Counted from the first letter of the stretch, positions 30,407 to 41,623 are shown. The stretch is DNA of 64,000 nt from Pradoshia eiseniae (GCF_002946355.1 NZ_PKOZ01000002.1:1-64000); one strand, 5' to 3'. Notes: generated by a model not told the origin, from the sequence alone. Program-made: numbers and translations.

Positions 30407-30453
30407 TAATAACGAACGTACTTTGATGATTGCATAAAAATGTTCGTATTTTT
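30407..30453 (+). promoter_or_regulatory. PurR operator (two inverted PurBoxes) upstream of purA
   Basis: Two copies of an ACGAAC core (AATAACGAACGT and, inverted, ATGTTCGTATTTT) face each other with CGAA and TTCG 26 nt apart. This fits the paired, inverted PurBoxes recognised by B. subtilis PurR. A candidate promoter TTGAAA (30455-30460), 17 bp, TACACT (30478-30483) follows. Confidence 0.8.
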
Positions 30454-30485
30454 ATTGAAAAACGTAATTGGAATTGATACACTAA

Positions 30486-31835
<1,350 letters not shown>

Positions 31836-31852
31836 TAGCTGACTTATGAAAG

Positions 31853-31892
31853 AAGGCATTCAGAATAACTATATTCTGAATGCCTTCTTTCT
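31853..31892 (+). terminator. purA terminator
   Basis: A 16-bp perfect stem (GAAGGCATTCAGAATA) with a 4-nt loop is followed by a T-rich tract. Confidence 0.95.
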
Positions 31893-32082
31893 TTCGATGC
31901 GATTAATGTGAAAATATTAATTGGGATTTATCGCTTTTTGTTGTAGATAACTGGATTTTTTCTTAAAAAGATGACCTAGACAAAGAGAAATGATAAAGTA
32001 AGTTTGAAAGAGTTTATAAAAAATGGGACAAGTTTGCCCTGCTTTTGTATAGATATGAATGATAGATAAAGGAGTCGCTGTA

Positions 32083-32793
32083 ATGGATAAGAAAATATTA
32101 GTTGTTGATGATGAGAAGCCAATTGCTGACATACTCCAGTTTAATTTAAAAAAGGAAGGGTTTGACGTTTTCTGCGCCTATGACGGCAATGAAGCGATCA
32201 AGCTTGTTGAGGAAATAAAGCCGGATTTGATTTTACTTGATATAATGCTCCCGCAGCAGGATGGAATGGAAGTGTGCAGGGAGGTCAGAAAGAAATATGA
32301 TATGCCAATCATCATGCTGACAGCAAAGGATTCTGAAATTGATAAAGTTCTTGGTCTTGAGCTTGGAGCAGATGATTATGTGACAAAGCCATTCAGTACA
32401 CGTGAATTGATTGCGCGCGTCAAAGCAAACCTGCGCAGACAAAAGCAAGTTGCTAACCAGCAGGATGAACAGGAAGAAACAAATGAAATCACGGTGGGGA
32501 ATTTGGTTATTCACCCAGATTCATATATGGTATCTAAAAGAGGTGAGACCATTGAACTGACTCATCGTGAATTTGAGCTGCTTTTCTATTTAGCGAAGCA
32601 TATAGGACAAGTCATGACAAGGGAACATCTCCTGCAAACAGTATGGGGCTATGACTACTATGGAGATGTACGGACAGTTGATGTAACGGTTAGACGTCTA
32701 AGAGAGAAAATAGAGGATAATCCTAGTCATCCGGCTTGGATTGTTACAAGAAGAGGAGTTGGATATTACCTCCGTCACCCTGAACAGGAGTAA
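32083..32793 (+). CDS. walR: Response regulator WalR (YycF)
   Basis: WalR is the essential OmpR/PhoB-type regulator of cell-wall metabolism. The 236-residue protein has a receiver domain with D9, D10 and phosphorylation site D53 (LLLDIMLP) and K103-type TKPFSTREL. The winged-helix domain has [23 protein letters not shown] and ends in [14 protein letters not shown]. The ATG at 32083 with AAAGGAG fits the family start [11 protein letters not shown]. It heads the walRKHIJ operon. Confidence 0.98.
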   Translation: MDKKILVVDDEKPIADILQFNLKKEGFDVFCAYDGNEAIKLVEEIKPDLILLDIMLPQQDGMEVCREVRKKYDMPIIMLTAKDSEIDKVLGLELGADDYVTKPFSTRELIARVKANLRRQKQVANQQDEQEETNEITVGNLVIHPDSYMVSKRGETIELTHREFELLFYLAKHIGQVMTREHLLQTVWGYDYYGDVRTVDVTVRRLREKIEDNPSHPAWIVTRRGVGYYLRHPEQE

Positions 32794-32798
32794 TTCTT

Positions 32799-34622
32799 AT
32801 GAAAAAAGTCGGTTTTTTTAATTCGATTTATTTTAAATTCGTATTAATTTATTTGTTGTTGATTTTCGTGGCAATGCAGATTATCGGTGTATATTTTGCC
32901 CAGCGCTTAGAGGAGCAGCTTTTAGATAGTTTTAAAAGCTCGATTCAGGAGAGGGTCAACATCTTAAAATATAGCCTTGAAAAGGAGATTATCGAACCGC
33001 GCAAAGCAGGTGATCCGACCTTGATGGAGGATATTGAAACGACTATCGGGGATTATGATTCTGAGGATATCTCAGAGATACGAGTGATAGACCAGGACTA
33101 TAAGGTAATTGGGTCTTCAGCGGAAAATCAGGAAATAGTGGGAACCAGATTTACCGATCAAATGGTCAGGACAGCCTTTAACCAAGGTGCAGCCCAGAAG
33201 GACATTCGCATTGATGCAAGTAATGCGGAGCGAATTCTCCTATGGTCAGAGCCGCTCATGACGGAGGATGGTGTCGTCATCGGTAATCTGTATTTGATTA
33301 CAAAAATCGAGAATGTGTATAAGGAACTCGAGCAAATCAATACGATTATGGCTCGGGCCACAATTATTTCCCTGCTTGTGACAGCTGTATTAGGGATTTT
33401 ACTTGCCCAAACCATTACGCGGCCTATCTCTGATATGAGAAGGCAGGCGATGGCTATGTCGAGAGGAAACTATACGCGTAAGGTTAAAGTATACAGCGAT
33501 GATGAGATTGGACAGCTCGCTGTGTCCTTCAATAATTTGACAAAGAAATTGCAGGATGCTCAAGCAACAACAGAGGCAGAAAAACGCAAGCTCTCATCTG
33601 TTTTAACGAATATGACTGATGGTGTGTTGACGACTGACAGACGCGGACGTGTCATTCTTATTAATGATACAGCGGTATCCATGCTGAAGGTTTCACGTGA
33701 AACATCACTATCCAAGCCGATAACGGAGGTATTAGGAATAGATGATACGTATACCTTTAGTCAGCTTTTAAATGAAAAGGATTCAATGATTTTAGACCAT
33801 AGCTCCGATAAGAAACTATTATATTTGAGGGCGAATTTCTCCATCATTCAGCGCGAAACAGGCTTTGTGAATGGATTGATTGTCGTTCTGCATGATATCA
33901 CAGAACAAGAAAAAATCGATGAGGAACGAAGAGAGTTCGTAGCCAATGTATCTCATGAGCTGCGGACACCTTTAACAACGATGCGAAGTTATCTCGAAGC
34001 GTTGGCAGATGGAGCGATGGATGATGCGGAGCTTGCCCCGAGATTCTTAAACACGGCTCAGACCGAAACGGAGCGAATGATTCGGCTGGTAAATGCTCTT
34101 CTTCAACTATCTAAGCTTGATAGCACAGATTATCAATTATCGACAACCTGGGTAGACTTCGGACGCTATTTCCACCGTGTAATTGACCGTTTTGAGATGA
34201 CTAAATCAAGAAATGTGACCTTTAAGCGTCTCATTCCGGAGGAGTCAATAGGTGTGGAAATTGATGAGGATAAAATAACACAGGTGCTTGATAATATTAT
34301 TTCCAACGCTTTGAAATATTCCCCAGAGGGGGGACAGGTTACTTTCAAATTGCAGGTCATTGGACCGAATATTGAAGTAAGCATCCGCGATGAGGGAATG
34401 GGGATTCCAAAGGAAAATGTCTCAAGGATTTTTGAGCGGTTCTATCGAGTCGATAAGGCGCGCTCCCGCAAGTTGGGAGGGACTGGCCTAGGACTGGCTA
34501 TTGCAAAAGAAATGATTGAAGCACATAAAGGGCAAATATGGGCATCAAGTGAGGAAGGCAAAGGGACAACCGTGTTCTTTACACTGCCATATGAACCTTT
34601 ACAAGAGGATGATTGGGAATGA
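32799..34622 (+). CDS. walK: Sensor histidine kinase WalK (YycG)
   Basis: WalK is a membrane kinase that phosphorylates WalR. The 607-residue protein has transmembrane segments at about 13-33 and 183-204 around an extracytoplasmic PDC-like sensor. HAMP (205-257), PAS (265-370), the HisKA box with H386 in VSHELRTPLTTMRSY and the HATPase domain (N box NIISNALKYSPEG, GGTGLGLAIAKEM) follow. The coding sequence contains a parS-like site. The walH ATG overlaps its TGA. Confidence 0.98.
   Translation: MKKVGFFNSIYFKFVLIYLLLIFVAMQIIGVYFAQRLEEQLLDSFKSSIQERVNILKYSLEKEIIEPRKAGDPTLMEDIETTIGDYDSEDISEIRVIDQDYKVIGSSAENQEIVGTRFTDQMVRTAFNQGAAQKDIRIDASNAERILLWSEPLMTEDGVVIGNLYLITKIENVYKELEQINTIMARATIISLLVTAVLGILLAQTITRPISDMRRQAMAMSRGNYTRKVKVYSDDEIGQLAVSFNNLTKKLQDAQATTEAEKRKLSSVLTNMTDGVLTTDRRGRVILINDTAVSMLKVSRETSLSKPITEVLGIDDTYTFSQLLNEKDSMILDHSSDKKLLYLRANFSIIQRETGFVNGLIVVLHDITEQEKIDEERREFVANVSHELRTPLTTMRSYLEALADGAMDDAELAPRFLNTAQTETERMIRLVNALLQLSKLDSTDYQLSTTWVDFGRYFHRVIDRFEMTKSRNVTFKRLIPEESIGVEIDEDKITQVLDNIISNALKYSPEGGQVTFKLQVIGPNIEVSIRDEGMGIPKENVSRIFERFYRVDKARSRKLGGTGLGLAIAKEMIEAHKGQIWASSEEGKGTTVFFTLPYEPLQEDDWE
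33689..33704. promoter_or_regulatory. parS-like site inside walK
   Basis: GGTTTCACGTGAAACA differs from the parS consensus TGTTTCACGTGAAACA only at the first base. Confidence 0.85.
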
Positions 34623-35932
34623 GCTGGGAAGGATTAAAAAATATCTTGTTATTCTCCCTGATCGTAATCAGCGGGCTGCTCACATGGTCATATTGGTTTT
34701 ATCAGCCAAGCTATGAAATTGATATCCAACATGTCCAGACGAAAATTATGAGCAATGGCAATATGGAGCCTGATGAGGTTGTCCAGCCAATTAAGATGCT
34801 GTACTATGATGAAAGTTCCTATTATGGCACTTATTCAGAGGAAATGGTATCTGAAATGATGGATATGGTTAAGAATGTTACGCTCTTTAACCTTCAAAAT
34901 CGATCTGAAAGCTATGGGGATGTAAATGACATAAAGGAATTAGTGGAGAGGGATGGAGCAATTGAGGTTGTATTCAATGATTCAGTGCCATTATCCTTCT
35001 ATAAAAAGTTTTTGAAAATCGAAGATAGTATTGTACCAGATGTCTACTTTGACCGAATTGTTGTGTTCACGGAGGAACGTGAGGATGTAGGTCATTCAGT
35101 TTATTTCATCTCTGAAGATAAGAAAGCAGTCTTAGCGGCCGCGCTCGAAAAAGAAGATTTGGAGCAGTTTGGTACAACCTTTGCTAATACAGAGCTATAT
35201 GAGAAATATCAGAAAGTGGCTATAACGGATAATCGATCTGTTATCGTGCCGGCTAATGAACAAAGAGTGACTGGATATAGCTATTTGACCAAATTTGTAT
35301 CTTCAGCAAGCTTTATGAAGGCTTTATTCTCGAGCCCGGAAATTGTAAAGCAGGAAGGAGATATATATACAGATGGGGTGAGCCTTATGAAGGTGAACTC
35401 TAAAACAGGGATGATTGAATATAAGAACCTGGCTGTAGGCGCAAAGGAAGAAAAGAACACCGACAAACATATCCTGCAGAGGAATATTGATTATATAAAC
35501 AGCCACTCGGGATGGGATAGGCGATACCGCTTTGCGGATATGGATGAGGAAGAAAGGGAAATTATCTACCGTCTATATATTTCAGGCCTGCCAGTCTTTA
35601 GTGACATAGGCAATTCCGAATTCGATGTTGAGTGGGGAACCGAAAATGTGAGAATGTACGAGCGTCCATATATGTATCTTGGGGACAAGGCACTGACAAA
35701 AAGTGACGCCATCTTACCAAGAGCGGAAGATGCTCTTATCGCTTTTCAGGAAAGCCTAAATAAACAATATAATCCTGACAAGCTGGCTGATATGACGATT
35801 GGGTTTGAGATGCTAGTTGATGATAAAACAGGAACCGACATTGTTACCTTAAAGCCAAATTGGTACTTTCTGTATGACAATTCCTGGATAAAGATAATGG
35901 ATAAGGGAGGCATCATGGATGGATTGGAATAA
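34619..35932 (+). CDS. walH: WalK regulator WalH (YycH)
   Basis: WalH is an accessory protein anchored by one N-terminal membrane segment (about residues 6-26); in B. subtilis it forms a complex with WalI that restrains WalK. The 437-residue protein is mostly extracytoplasmic and has no enzyme motif. The ATG at 34619 overlaps the walK TGA; a TTG two codons upstream (34613) is possible and has the better AGAGG-like site. Its 3' end overlaps walI by 14 bp. Confidence 0.93.
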   Translation: MSWEGLKNILLFSLIVISGLLTWSYWFYQPSYEIDIQHVQTKIMSNGNMEPDEVVQPIKMLYYDESSYYGTYSEEMVSEMMDMVKNVTLFNLQNRSESYGDVNDIKELVERDGAIEVVFNDSVPLSFYKKFLKIEDSIVPDVYFDRIVVFTEEREDVGHSVYFISEDKKAVLAAALEKEDLEQFGTTFANTELYEKYQKVAITDNRSVIVPANEQRVTGYSYLTKFVSSASFMKALFSSPEIVKQEGDIYTDGVSLMKVNSKTGMIEYKNLAVGAKEEKNTDKHILQRNIDYINSHSGWDRRYRFADMDEEEREIIYRLYISGLPVFSDIGNSEFDVEWGTENVRMYERPYMYLGDKALTKSDAILPRAEDALIAFQESLNKQYNPDKLADMTIGFEMLVDDKTGTDIVTLKPNWYFLYDNSWIKIMDKGGIMDGLE

Positions 35933-36707
35933 AACAAAAAGTCTATTCATTGTTGTCTTCCTCGTGTTAGATATCTTCCTTCTTTATCAATTCATTGGTT
36001 TTAAGGCGACAAAGCTTGAAGTTAACAAAGAATCGACTGTTGAGGAAAAGCTCGAGGATGCCGGGATTGAATACTCCTCCATGCCAGGCGGATCAGTAAC
36101 GGAGAAAACCATCAGCGCAAAGGCTAAGGTGTTCACGGAAAAAGATATTAGTACACTTAAGAATCAAAATGCGGTTCTAGGTAATGAAAATACGATTGTC
36201 TCTACTCTTGAAACACCGATACCAATTGGAACGGGAGAAGGTAAATATTTTGACCTTGAAACGTTCATGAAGAAGGAGATTACCGAAGGCACCTCTTATA
36301 AGTTCTGGAGCAAGGAAGACCAAACCATTATTTATAGCCAAGTTTATAATGAGCGTGTGCTTTTTAATAACCAAGATGCGCAAATTGTATTTCAATTGAA
36401 CGAGAAGAATGAAGTGGTTGGGTATGAGCAAACAATGCTCGATAATATAGAAGAATTTAATGAAAATCAGGCAATCAAACCAGCTGTGGAGGCGTTAGGA
36501 AGCTTGTTGACAAACGGTTATTTATCCGTAGGCAGTAAGGTAACTAATCCAGAGCTTGGGTATTATACTCTCGTAGAAGTGACAGAGTCTGAAATCCTGG
36601 TACTTGTGCCCACCTGGCATTTCAAGGTAGATGGCCAGGAGGATTATTTCGTTGAAGGAACAGGCAGTGAAGTACTAAATACAGAAGAAGAGAATTTAAC
36701 GGAGTGA
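35919..36707 (+). CDS. walI: WalK regulator WalI (YycI)
   Basis: The 262-residue protein has one N-terminal membrane anchor ([25 protein letters not shown]) and an extracytoplasmic domain of the YycI type. It partners WalH in controlling WalK. The start lies inside the end of walH after AAGGGAGGCATC, and the stop overlaps the walJ leader, so the operon is tightly coupled. Confidence 0.94.
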   Translation: MDWNKTKSLFIVVFLVLDIFLLYQFIGFKATKLEVNKESTVEEKLEDAGIEYSSMPGGSVTEKTISAKAKVFTEKDISTLKNQNAVLGNENTIVSTLETPIPIGTGEGKYFDLETFMKKEITEGTSYKFWSKEDQTIIYSQVYNERVLFNNQDAQIVFQLNEKNEVVGYEQTMLDNIEEFNENQAIKPAVEALGSLLTNGYLSVGSKVTNPELGYYTLVEVTESEILVLVPTWHFKVDGQEDYFVEGTGSEVLNTEEENLTE

Positions 36708-36712
36708 GGAAT

Positions 36713-37507
36713 ATGTCTATGCAATTCAGCGTTCTCGCCAGCGGAAGTACGGGAAATTCTCTTTATGTGGAATGCGGAGAAAACTCCTTTCTCGTCGATG
36801 CCGGCTTGAGCGGAAAGAAAATGGTAGAGCTATTAGGGAAGATCAAAAAGAAACCTGAGGATCTTTCAGGTATATTCGTAACACATGAGCATAGCGATCA
36901 CATTAAGGGACTTGGCATCCTGGCGCGAAAATATAACTTGCCCATCTATGCCAATGCTAATACATGGAGGGCAATGGATGGCTTGATTGGGGAGATTCCG
37001 ACAGAGCAAAAGTTTGAGTTCGGGATGGAGACAGTAAAGACATTCGGCGCTATGGATGTAGAATCATTCGGCGTTTCACATGATGCGGCAGAGCCGATGT
37101 TTTATGTGTTCCATCATGGTGATAAGAAGCTCGTGACGATTACGGATACTGGTTATGTAAGTGACCGCATGAAAGGAATCATCCAAAATGCGGATATGTA
37201 TATATTCGAAAGCAATCATGATGTAGGTATGCTCCGAATGGGACGCTATCCATGGAGCGTCAAACGCCGTATTTTGAGCGATGTGGGACATGTCTGCAAT
37301 GAAGATGCAGCCATTGCCATGAGTGAAGTAGCTGGCGATCGTACGAAGCGTTTTTATTTAGCGCATTTAAGCAAGGACAATAATATGAAAGATCTGGCGC
37401 AAATGTCCGTTGCGCAAACATTAGAGACAAAGGGCATTCGTGTCGGTGAGCAATTCAGTTTGTATGATACCGACCCAAATGAGCCAACCGAATTAATAGA
37501 AGTATAA
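36713..37507 (+). CDS. walJ: Metallo-beta-lactamase-fold exonuclease WalJ (YycJ)
   Basis: The 264-residue protein has the metallo-beta-lactamase metal site [12 protein letters not shown], with further ligands in [13 protein letters not shown] and LAHLSKDNN. YycJ has 5'-3' exonuclease activity and a proposed role in mismatch repair; its link to the Wal system is mainly genetic context. The ATG at 36713 has GGAGTGAGGAAT upstream; a GTG at 36704 is the alternative. A terminator follows the stop. Confidence 0.95.
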   Translation: MSMQFSVLASGSTGNSLYVECGENSFLVDAGLSGKKMVELLGKIKKKPEDLSGIFVTHEHSDHIKGLGILARKYNLPIYANANTWRAMDGLIGEIPTEQKFEFGMETVKTFGAMDVESFGVSHDAAEPMFYVFHHGDKKLVTITDTGYVSDRMKGIIQNADMYIFESNHDVGMLRMGRYPWSVKRRILSDVGHVCNEDAAIAMSEVAGDRTKRFYLAHLSKDNNMKDLAQMSVAQTLETKGIRVGEQFSLYDTDPNEPTELIEV

Positions 37508-37533
37508 CAGAGATTTTTCTCTGTTATTTTTTT
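37506..37533 (+). terminator. walJ terminator
   Basis: AACAGAG and CTCTGTT arms overlap the stop codon and precede eight T after an A. htrC may have its own promoter. Confidence 0.8.
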
Positions 37534-37662
37534 GCCTAAACATACTTTTTGACTCAGTAGGGAAAAGAATAAGCGAAAGATTTCCTAGAAGAATTTACGG
37601 TTTATATTATGAAAAAGAACAAATAATAGAAGGTAAATTAAGTTTTGAGCTGAAAGGAATGT

Positions 37663-38859
37663 ATGTGGATGGGCTATTATGATGAAGATGATAATCAGTT
37701 CAGGCGGCGTAAAAGTCAGAGCAAGAGCGGTTATTTCATATCCGGTCTTATTGGCTCCATTATAGGCGCCTTGATTGTACTTTTGCTGACTGGAAACTTT
37801 ACTGGAGGAAATGGACAGAATCCAATAACGAACCAGCATAACGAGACGTCCAATTTAACTCGGAATGTCTCGTTGGATGTGACAACAGATGTAACAAAGG
37901 CGGTCGAAAAAACAGCTGATGCCGTTATTGGCATCACGAATATGCAAGGATCCAATTTCTTTAACGAAGAAACGGAAGCGGGAACGGGTTCTGGTGTCAT
38001 TTATAAGAAAGAAAAGGGAAAGGCCTTTATTGTGACGAATAACCATGTCGTCGAGGGAGCGAGTACATTAGAGGTTACCCTGACAGACGGAACTAAGACA
38101 AAGGCTAAGCTTTTGGGAAGCGATGTCTGGACGGACTTGGCGGTCATCCAGATTGATGATAAAGGAGTCGATACCGTTGCGGAGTTTGGGAATTCTGATA
38201 AACTTAAATCTGGTGAACCAGTCATAGCTATTGGGAATCCGCTTGGATTGAATTTCTCTGGATCGGTGACTCAAGGAATCATTTCTGGTTTGAACAGGAC
38301 AATCCCGATTGACGTTAATTCTGATGGAATCGAGGATTGGAATGCGGAGGTTATCCAAACAGATGCCGCTATCAATCCAGGCAACAGCGGAGGAGCACTT
38401 GTAAATATCAGCGGTCAAGTCATTGGCATTAACTCGATGAAGATTGCTGAGTCATCTGTTGAGGGTATCGGTTTGTCAATCCCCATTAACTATGCGATTC
38501 CCATCATTCAGGACCTTGAAGCACATGGCAAAGTCAAACGCGCTTATATGGGCACCTCATTGCGGTCATTGAATGAAGTGACTAGCTATCAGCAAGACGA
38601 GACACTAAATCTTCCAGCAAAGGTGAAAGAAGGAGTCGTAATCGCAGGAGTAGAGCCTGGTTCTCCAGCAGAACAGGCCGGCCTGAGGGAATATGATGTT
38701 ATCGTTGAACTTGATGGTAAGGCAATCCCGGATGTGCCAACATTACGGAGGCATTTATATGCGGAGAAGAAAATTGGTGATACGATGAAAGTGAAATTTT
38801 ATCGTAACGGTAAGGCACAAACAGTAGAAATGACGTTGGCTGAAGCTGACTTACAATAA
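37663..38859 (+). CDS. htrC: HtrA-family serine protease HtrC (YycK type)
   Basis: This S1C membrane-anchored quality-control protease has 398 residues: an N-terminal cytoplasmic stretch, one membrane segment (about 24-43), the trypsin-like domain with catalytic H128 (TNNHVV), D158 and S242 (NPGNSGGAL), and a PDZ domain (about 290-390, [18 protein letters not shown]). It lies at the end of the wal cluster, as in B. subtilis. ATG follows AAAGGAATGT. Confidence 0.95.
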   Translation: MWMGYYDEDDNQFRRRKSQSKSGYFISGLIGSIIGALIVLLLTGNFTGGNGQNPITNQHNETSNLTRNVSLDVTTDVTKAVEKTADAVIGITNMQGSNFFNEETEAGTGSGVIYKKEKGKAFIVTNNHVVEGASTLEVTLTDGTKTKAKLLGSDVWTDLAVIQIDDKGVDTVAEFGNSDKLKSGEPVIAIGNPLGLNFSGSVTQGIISGLNRTIPIDVNSDGIEDWNAEVIQTDAAINPGNSGGALVNISGQVIGINSMKIAESSVEGIGLSIPINYAIPIIQDLEAHGKVKRAYMGTSLRSLNEVTSYQQDETLNLPAKVKEGVVIAGVEPGSPAEQAGLREYDVIVELDGKAIPDVPTLRRHLYAEKKIGDTMKVKFYRNGKAQTVEMTLAEADLQ

Positions 38860-38869
38860 AGGCAACGGA

Positions 38870-38903
38870 TGGCAGGGACCAGTGAACGGTGCCCTGCTTT
38901 CCG
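38870..38903 (+). terminator. Weak hairpin after htrC
   Basis: GCAGGG and CCCTGC arms with partial inner pairing are followed by only three T, so this is an inefficient terminator at best. Confidence 0.35.
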
Positions 38904-38928
38904 TATGAACAAGAATGGAGTGAAAAAG

Positions 38929-39138
38929 ATGAAGATATACTGCTGCGCGGAGCATGTGGAGGTAGGACTCGATAATATTGTAGATGAGACAGAAGTACCA
39001 CCTTTTATTAACAGCCTTTCTAATAAAGAAAATGAAGAAGTTACTAACAATTCAAGTGGTTTTACATGTGAATACTGTGGAAAACCAGCTGTATATATTG
39101 TGGCGAACGAACATTCGGACACAATATGTGGACAGTAA
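38929..39138 (+). CDS. CxxH/CxxC small protein (BA_5709-type family)
   Basis: The 69-residue protein starts MKIYCCAEHVEVGLDNIVDE and carries CCAEH near the N-terminus and CEYCGKPAVYIV near the C-terminus, forming a probable zinc site. A family of this description, found next to rlmH in Bacillus, is known only by name. The ATG follows GGAGTGAAAAAG; an upstream in-frame start at 38869 overlaps the hairpin and looks unlikely. Its 3' end runs into the DnaA-box segment ahead of rlmH. Function unknown. Confidence 0.88.
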   Translation: MKIYCCAEHVEVGLDNIVDETEVPPFINSLSNKENEEVTNNSSGFTCEYCGKPAVYIVANEHSDTICGQ

Positions 39139-39169
39139 CTGTGTATATGTGGATAACTACTGTGGATAA
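39127..39169 (+). promoter_or_regulatory. DnaA-box cluster upstream of rlmH (yydA)
   Basis: Two perfect TGTGGATAA boxes (39148-39156, 39161-39169) 13 bp apart and a partial TGTGGACAG (39127-39135) are all in one orientation, directly before rlmH. A DnaA-box cluster near yydA has been described in B. subtilis. Confidence 0.8.
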
Positions 39170-39194
39170 GTTGTTTGTAAAGTGAGGATGAACT

Positions 39195-39674
39195 GTGAAT
39201 ATCTCAATAGTAACAGTAGGTAAATTGAAGGAAAAATACTTAAAACAAGGAATAGAAGAATATTCAAAAAGACTATCGGCCTATGCAAAAATCGATATTA
39301 TTGAAATACCCGATGAAAAAGCACCTGAAACCTTGAGCGAACAAGAAATGCTTCAGGTGAAGGGAAAAGAAGGGGAGCGGATTCTGTCCAAAATACCAGA
39401 TGATGCTCATGTAATCGCCCTCGCTATCGAGGGGAAAATGAAATCATCCGAAGAATTGGCTGAGACGCTCGACAAGCTCGCTACATATGGAAAAAGTAAA
39501 ATCGCCTTTGTCATCGGCGGATCACTCGGCCTAAGCAAAGATGTAATGAAGCGGGCTAATGATACGCTATCCTTCTCAAGGATGACATTCCCACATCAGC
39601 TGATGAGACTGATTCTGGTGGAGCAGGTATACCGTGCATTCCGGATTAATCGGGGGGAACCGTATCATAAGTAG
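39195..39674 (+). CDS. rlmH: 23S rRNA (pseudouridine1915-N3)-methyltransferase RlmH
   Basis: This SPOUT-class methyltransferase acts on pseudouridine 1915 in helix 69 of 23S rRNA. The 159-residue protein (the family length) starts [20 protein letters not shown]. It has the knot-forming [13 protein letters not shown] and [26 protein letters not shown], and ends GEPYHK. The start is GTG after GTGAGGATGAACT. Confidence 0.97.
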   Translation: MNISIVTVGKLKEKYLKQGIEEYSKRLSAYAKIDIIEIPDEKAPETLSEQEMLQVKGKEGERILSKIPDDAHVIALAIEGKMKSSEELAETLDKLATYGKSKIAFVIGGSLGLSKDVMKRANDTLSFSRMTFPHQLMRLILVEQVYRAFRINRGEPYHK

Positions 39675-39807
39675 GTAGGGGTTTGAGATTGCTGCTTCCA
39701 GGCCGTCACTCTATAAAAGAGACTGTTCCAATATGTTGGTAATCTTACCTTAGAGTTAACTTCAAAAAGAAAAACCCTTATTTAGAAAGGGAGCCTTACC
39801 CATAAAG

Positions 39808-39842
39808 AAGATGCCGGTATTTTATCCGGCATTTTTTTTAGT
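39808..39842 (+). terminator. rlmH terminator
   Basis: ATGCCGG and CCGGCAT are followed by eight T. A smaller hairpin (CCCTT with AAGGG) precedes it. Confidence 0.9.
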
Positions 39843-39865
39843 TTAATCAAATCGATTGCGGATTA

Positions 39866-41278
39866 CTACAGCAATTTCTTAATTCTAAAATTATCATTTA
39901 ATAATGCCCAGTTTTGCGGATAAGGAAAACCTAATGCCCAGTAACTGACGCCGCGAAGCTTATATTGTTTAACCATATCGAACTTAGCTAGAGCACTTCG
40001 CGCATCCTCAAACCATACTTCATGTTCCCGTCCTTGTTCATCTGTATAACGGAAAAATGGTGATTGTGCGGTTGTATCATACTGAATAGTAGCTTTATAT
40101 TTGACCGCACGCCTGATTGCTTCTTGCGGACTGAATGTCTCAGCTTCCTGGCCCTTGACATGAGGGACAAGCCAATCCCTGGCGTAGATTTGGAAACCCA
40201 GGAATATTTTTTCCGATGGCATGACTGATAGAGCGTATTCTACTACCCGCCTCATTTGGTTAATAGGGGAGATTGCCTGCGGCGGGCCAAGCCGATAACC
40301 CCATTCGTATGTCATCAGCACGACGAAATCGGCAATTCGGCCATGTGCCTCATAATCATGTGCTTCATACAATACTCCAGCCTGGGTTGCGCTCGCTTTT
40401 GGTGCAAGAGCCGATGATACCAAGTATCCTTTTGGATGGAGACGGTCAACGGCCGATTGAAGAAATCGATTATAGTTTTCGCGGTCAGCTGGCAGCACAT
40501 TTTCAAAATCGATATTCAGTGCTCTATAACCCTTTTCATCCATTACTTGAAGGGCATTGCTAATGACCTTTTCCCTCAATTCTGAATTAGCCAAGATTGT
40601 ATTCGCTAAGTTGGATCCTGCTTGGGTTGATGTGAAGTTGGTAAGCGACATCATCGGCAATATATTATTCGCAAGTGCAGCCTTGATCATTGCTTGATCA
40701 TTCATTGACTGTAATGTTCCATCCTCCTTAATCTTGTAAGCAAATGGGCTGAAATACGTTAATAAATCACCAATTTGATTGAGGGTAGTGACGGCATCCT
40801 CACTGGGTTGGTACGTATAGGCATTTACCTCAATGACAGGCTTTGGTCTGGGAATAGCTAATCTCAGCCCTGAATAAATGATGTTCGGGTTATCAATATT
40901 GTTTTCTCTCATGATGGCTTGAACTGTAGTTCCATACCGGCTGGCAATTTGTCTTAAGGTTTCCCCAGGCTGGACGATATGTGTGATTGGCGGAATGAAT
41001 AGCTGAGTACCTACATTAAGCGCATTTGGGTTTGTTAGCTGGTTAGTTTGTATAATCGTTTGAACTGGAACCCCGTATTGTTGTGCGATAGATGCTAGAG
41101 TTTCCCCGCTTTTAACAGAATGATAAGAACCAGGCTTAGGAATAACGAGAGACTGGCCAACCAATAATTGATTAGGGTTTGGCAGCCTGTTTATTTGCAC
41201 AATCGAATTCATATTGACACCATATCGGTTTGCTATTTGCCGAAGTGTATCACCCGAACGAACTACGTATAGTATCAT
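39866..41278 (-). CDS. LysM-GH18 glycoside hydrolase, YaaH/SleL-like spore peptidoglycan enzyme
   Basis: The 470-residue protein has three N-terminal LysM domains (about 2-47, 52-96 and 99-143, each with the SGDTL or GETL start and a final IP) and a GH18 domain (about 150-460) with ALNIDFENV (D257, E259 catalytic region). Relatives are spore-located cortex-fragment hydrolases, which usually have two LysM domains; a third is an expansion. There is no signal peptide, as usual for spore-coat-deposited members. ATG follows AGGGGGAATTTCA. It stands alone, divergent from the sugar operon. Confidence 0.87.
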   Translation of the reverse strand: MILYVVRSGDTLRQIANRYGVNMNSIVQINRLPNPNQLLVGQSLVIPKPGSYHSVKSGETLASIAQQYGVPVQTIIQTNQLTNPNALNVGTQLFIPPITHIVQPGETLRQIASRYGTTVQAIMRENNIDNPNIIYSGLRLAIPRPKPVIEVNAYTYQPSEDAVTTLNQIGDLLTYFSPFAYKIKEDGTLQSMNDQAMIKAALANNILPMMSLTNFTSTQAGSNLANTILANSELREKVISNALQVMDEKGYRALNIDFENVLPADRENYNRFLQSAVDRLHPKGYLVSSALAPKASATQAGVLYEAHDYEAHGRIADFVVLMTYEWGYRLGPPQAISPINQMRRVVEYALSVMPSEKIFLGFQIYARDWLVPHVKGQEAETFSPQEAIRRAVKYKATIQYDTTAQSPFFRYTDEQGREHEVWFEDARSALAKFDMVKQYKLRGVSYWALGFPYPQNWALLNDNFRIKKLL

Positions 41279-41483
41279 TGAAATTCCCCCTAGGCGTTTG
41301 TTTCATTCATTCACTATATGTAGCACGCTGTAAATGGTGTTTTTGCTACAGGGAAGAGGGCTGCTATGAACGGACAATTATCAACTATGATTATCTCGGT
41401 ACTTTTCTAGCTGTCCTGTCGTTATAGTCATTCTATCTATTAAGCATTTTTTGTCATGCAAGAATGGGAATCAAAGTTGGATT

Positions 41484-41499
41484 TAGAAACCGGTTTCTA
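41484..41499. promoter_or_regulatory. LacI-family operator O1, upstream
   Basis: TAGAAACCGGTTTCTA is a perfect 16-bp palindrome 30 bp upstream of the -35 box of the sugar operon. Confidence 0.75.
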
Positions 41500-41528
41500 T
41501 AATATTTTCTAAAAATTCTAATAAATGG

Positions 41529-41557
41529 TTGTTATTTAAAATAATTCCATATATAAT
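41529..41557 (+). promoter_or_regulatory. Promoter of the sugar ABC operon
   Basis: TTGTTA (41529-41534), exactly 17 bp, then a perfect TATAAT (41552-41557), about 200 bp before the first gene, giving a long leader. Confidence 0.85.
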
Positions 41558-41564
41558 CACATAT

Positions 41565-41576
41565 GAAAGCGGTTTC
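41565..41576. promoter_or_regulatory. Operator O2 at the transcription start, also cre-like
   Basis: GAAAGCGGTTTC is 11 of 12 like the other two operators and covers the expected +1. The surrounding TGAAAGCGGTTTCG also matches the CcpA cre consensus at 13 of 14 positions, so the site may serve two regulators. Confidence 0.7.
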
Positions 41577-41611
41577 GGTCGCAGACACATACATATATTC
41601 AAGCATAAATG

Positions 41612-41623
41612 GAAACCGGTTTC
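41612..41623. promoter_or_regulatory. LacI-family operator O3, downstream
   Basis: GAAACCGGTTTC, identical to the O1 core, lies about 50 bp into the transcript. Three sites over 140 bp suggest looping or cooperative repression. Confidence 0.75.
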
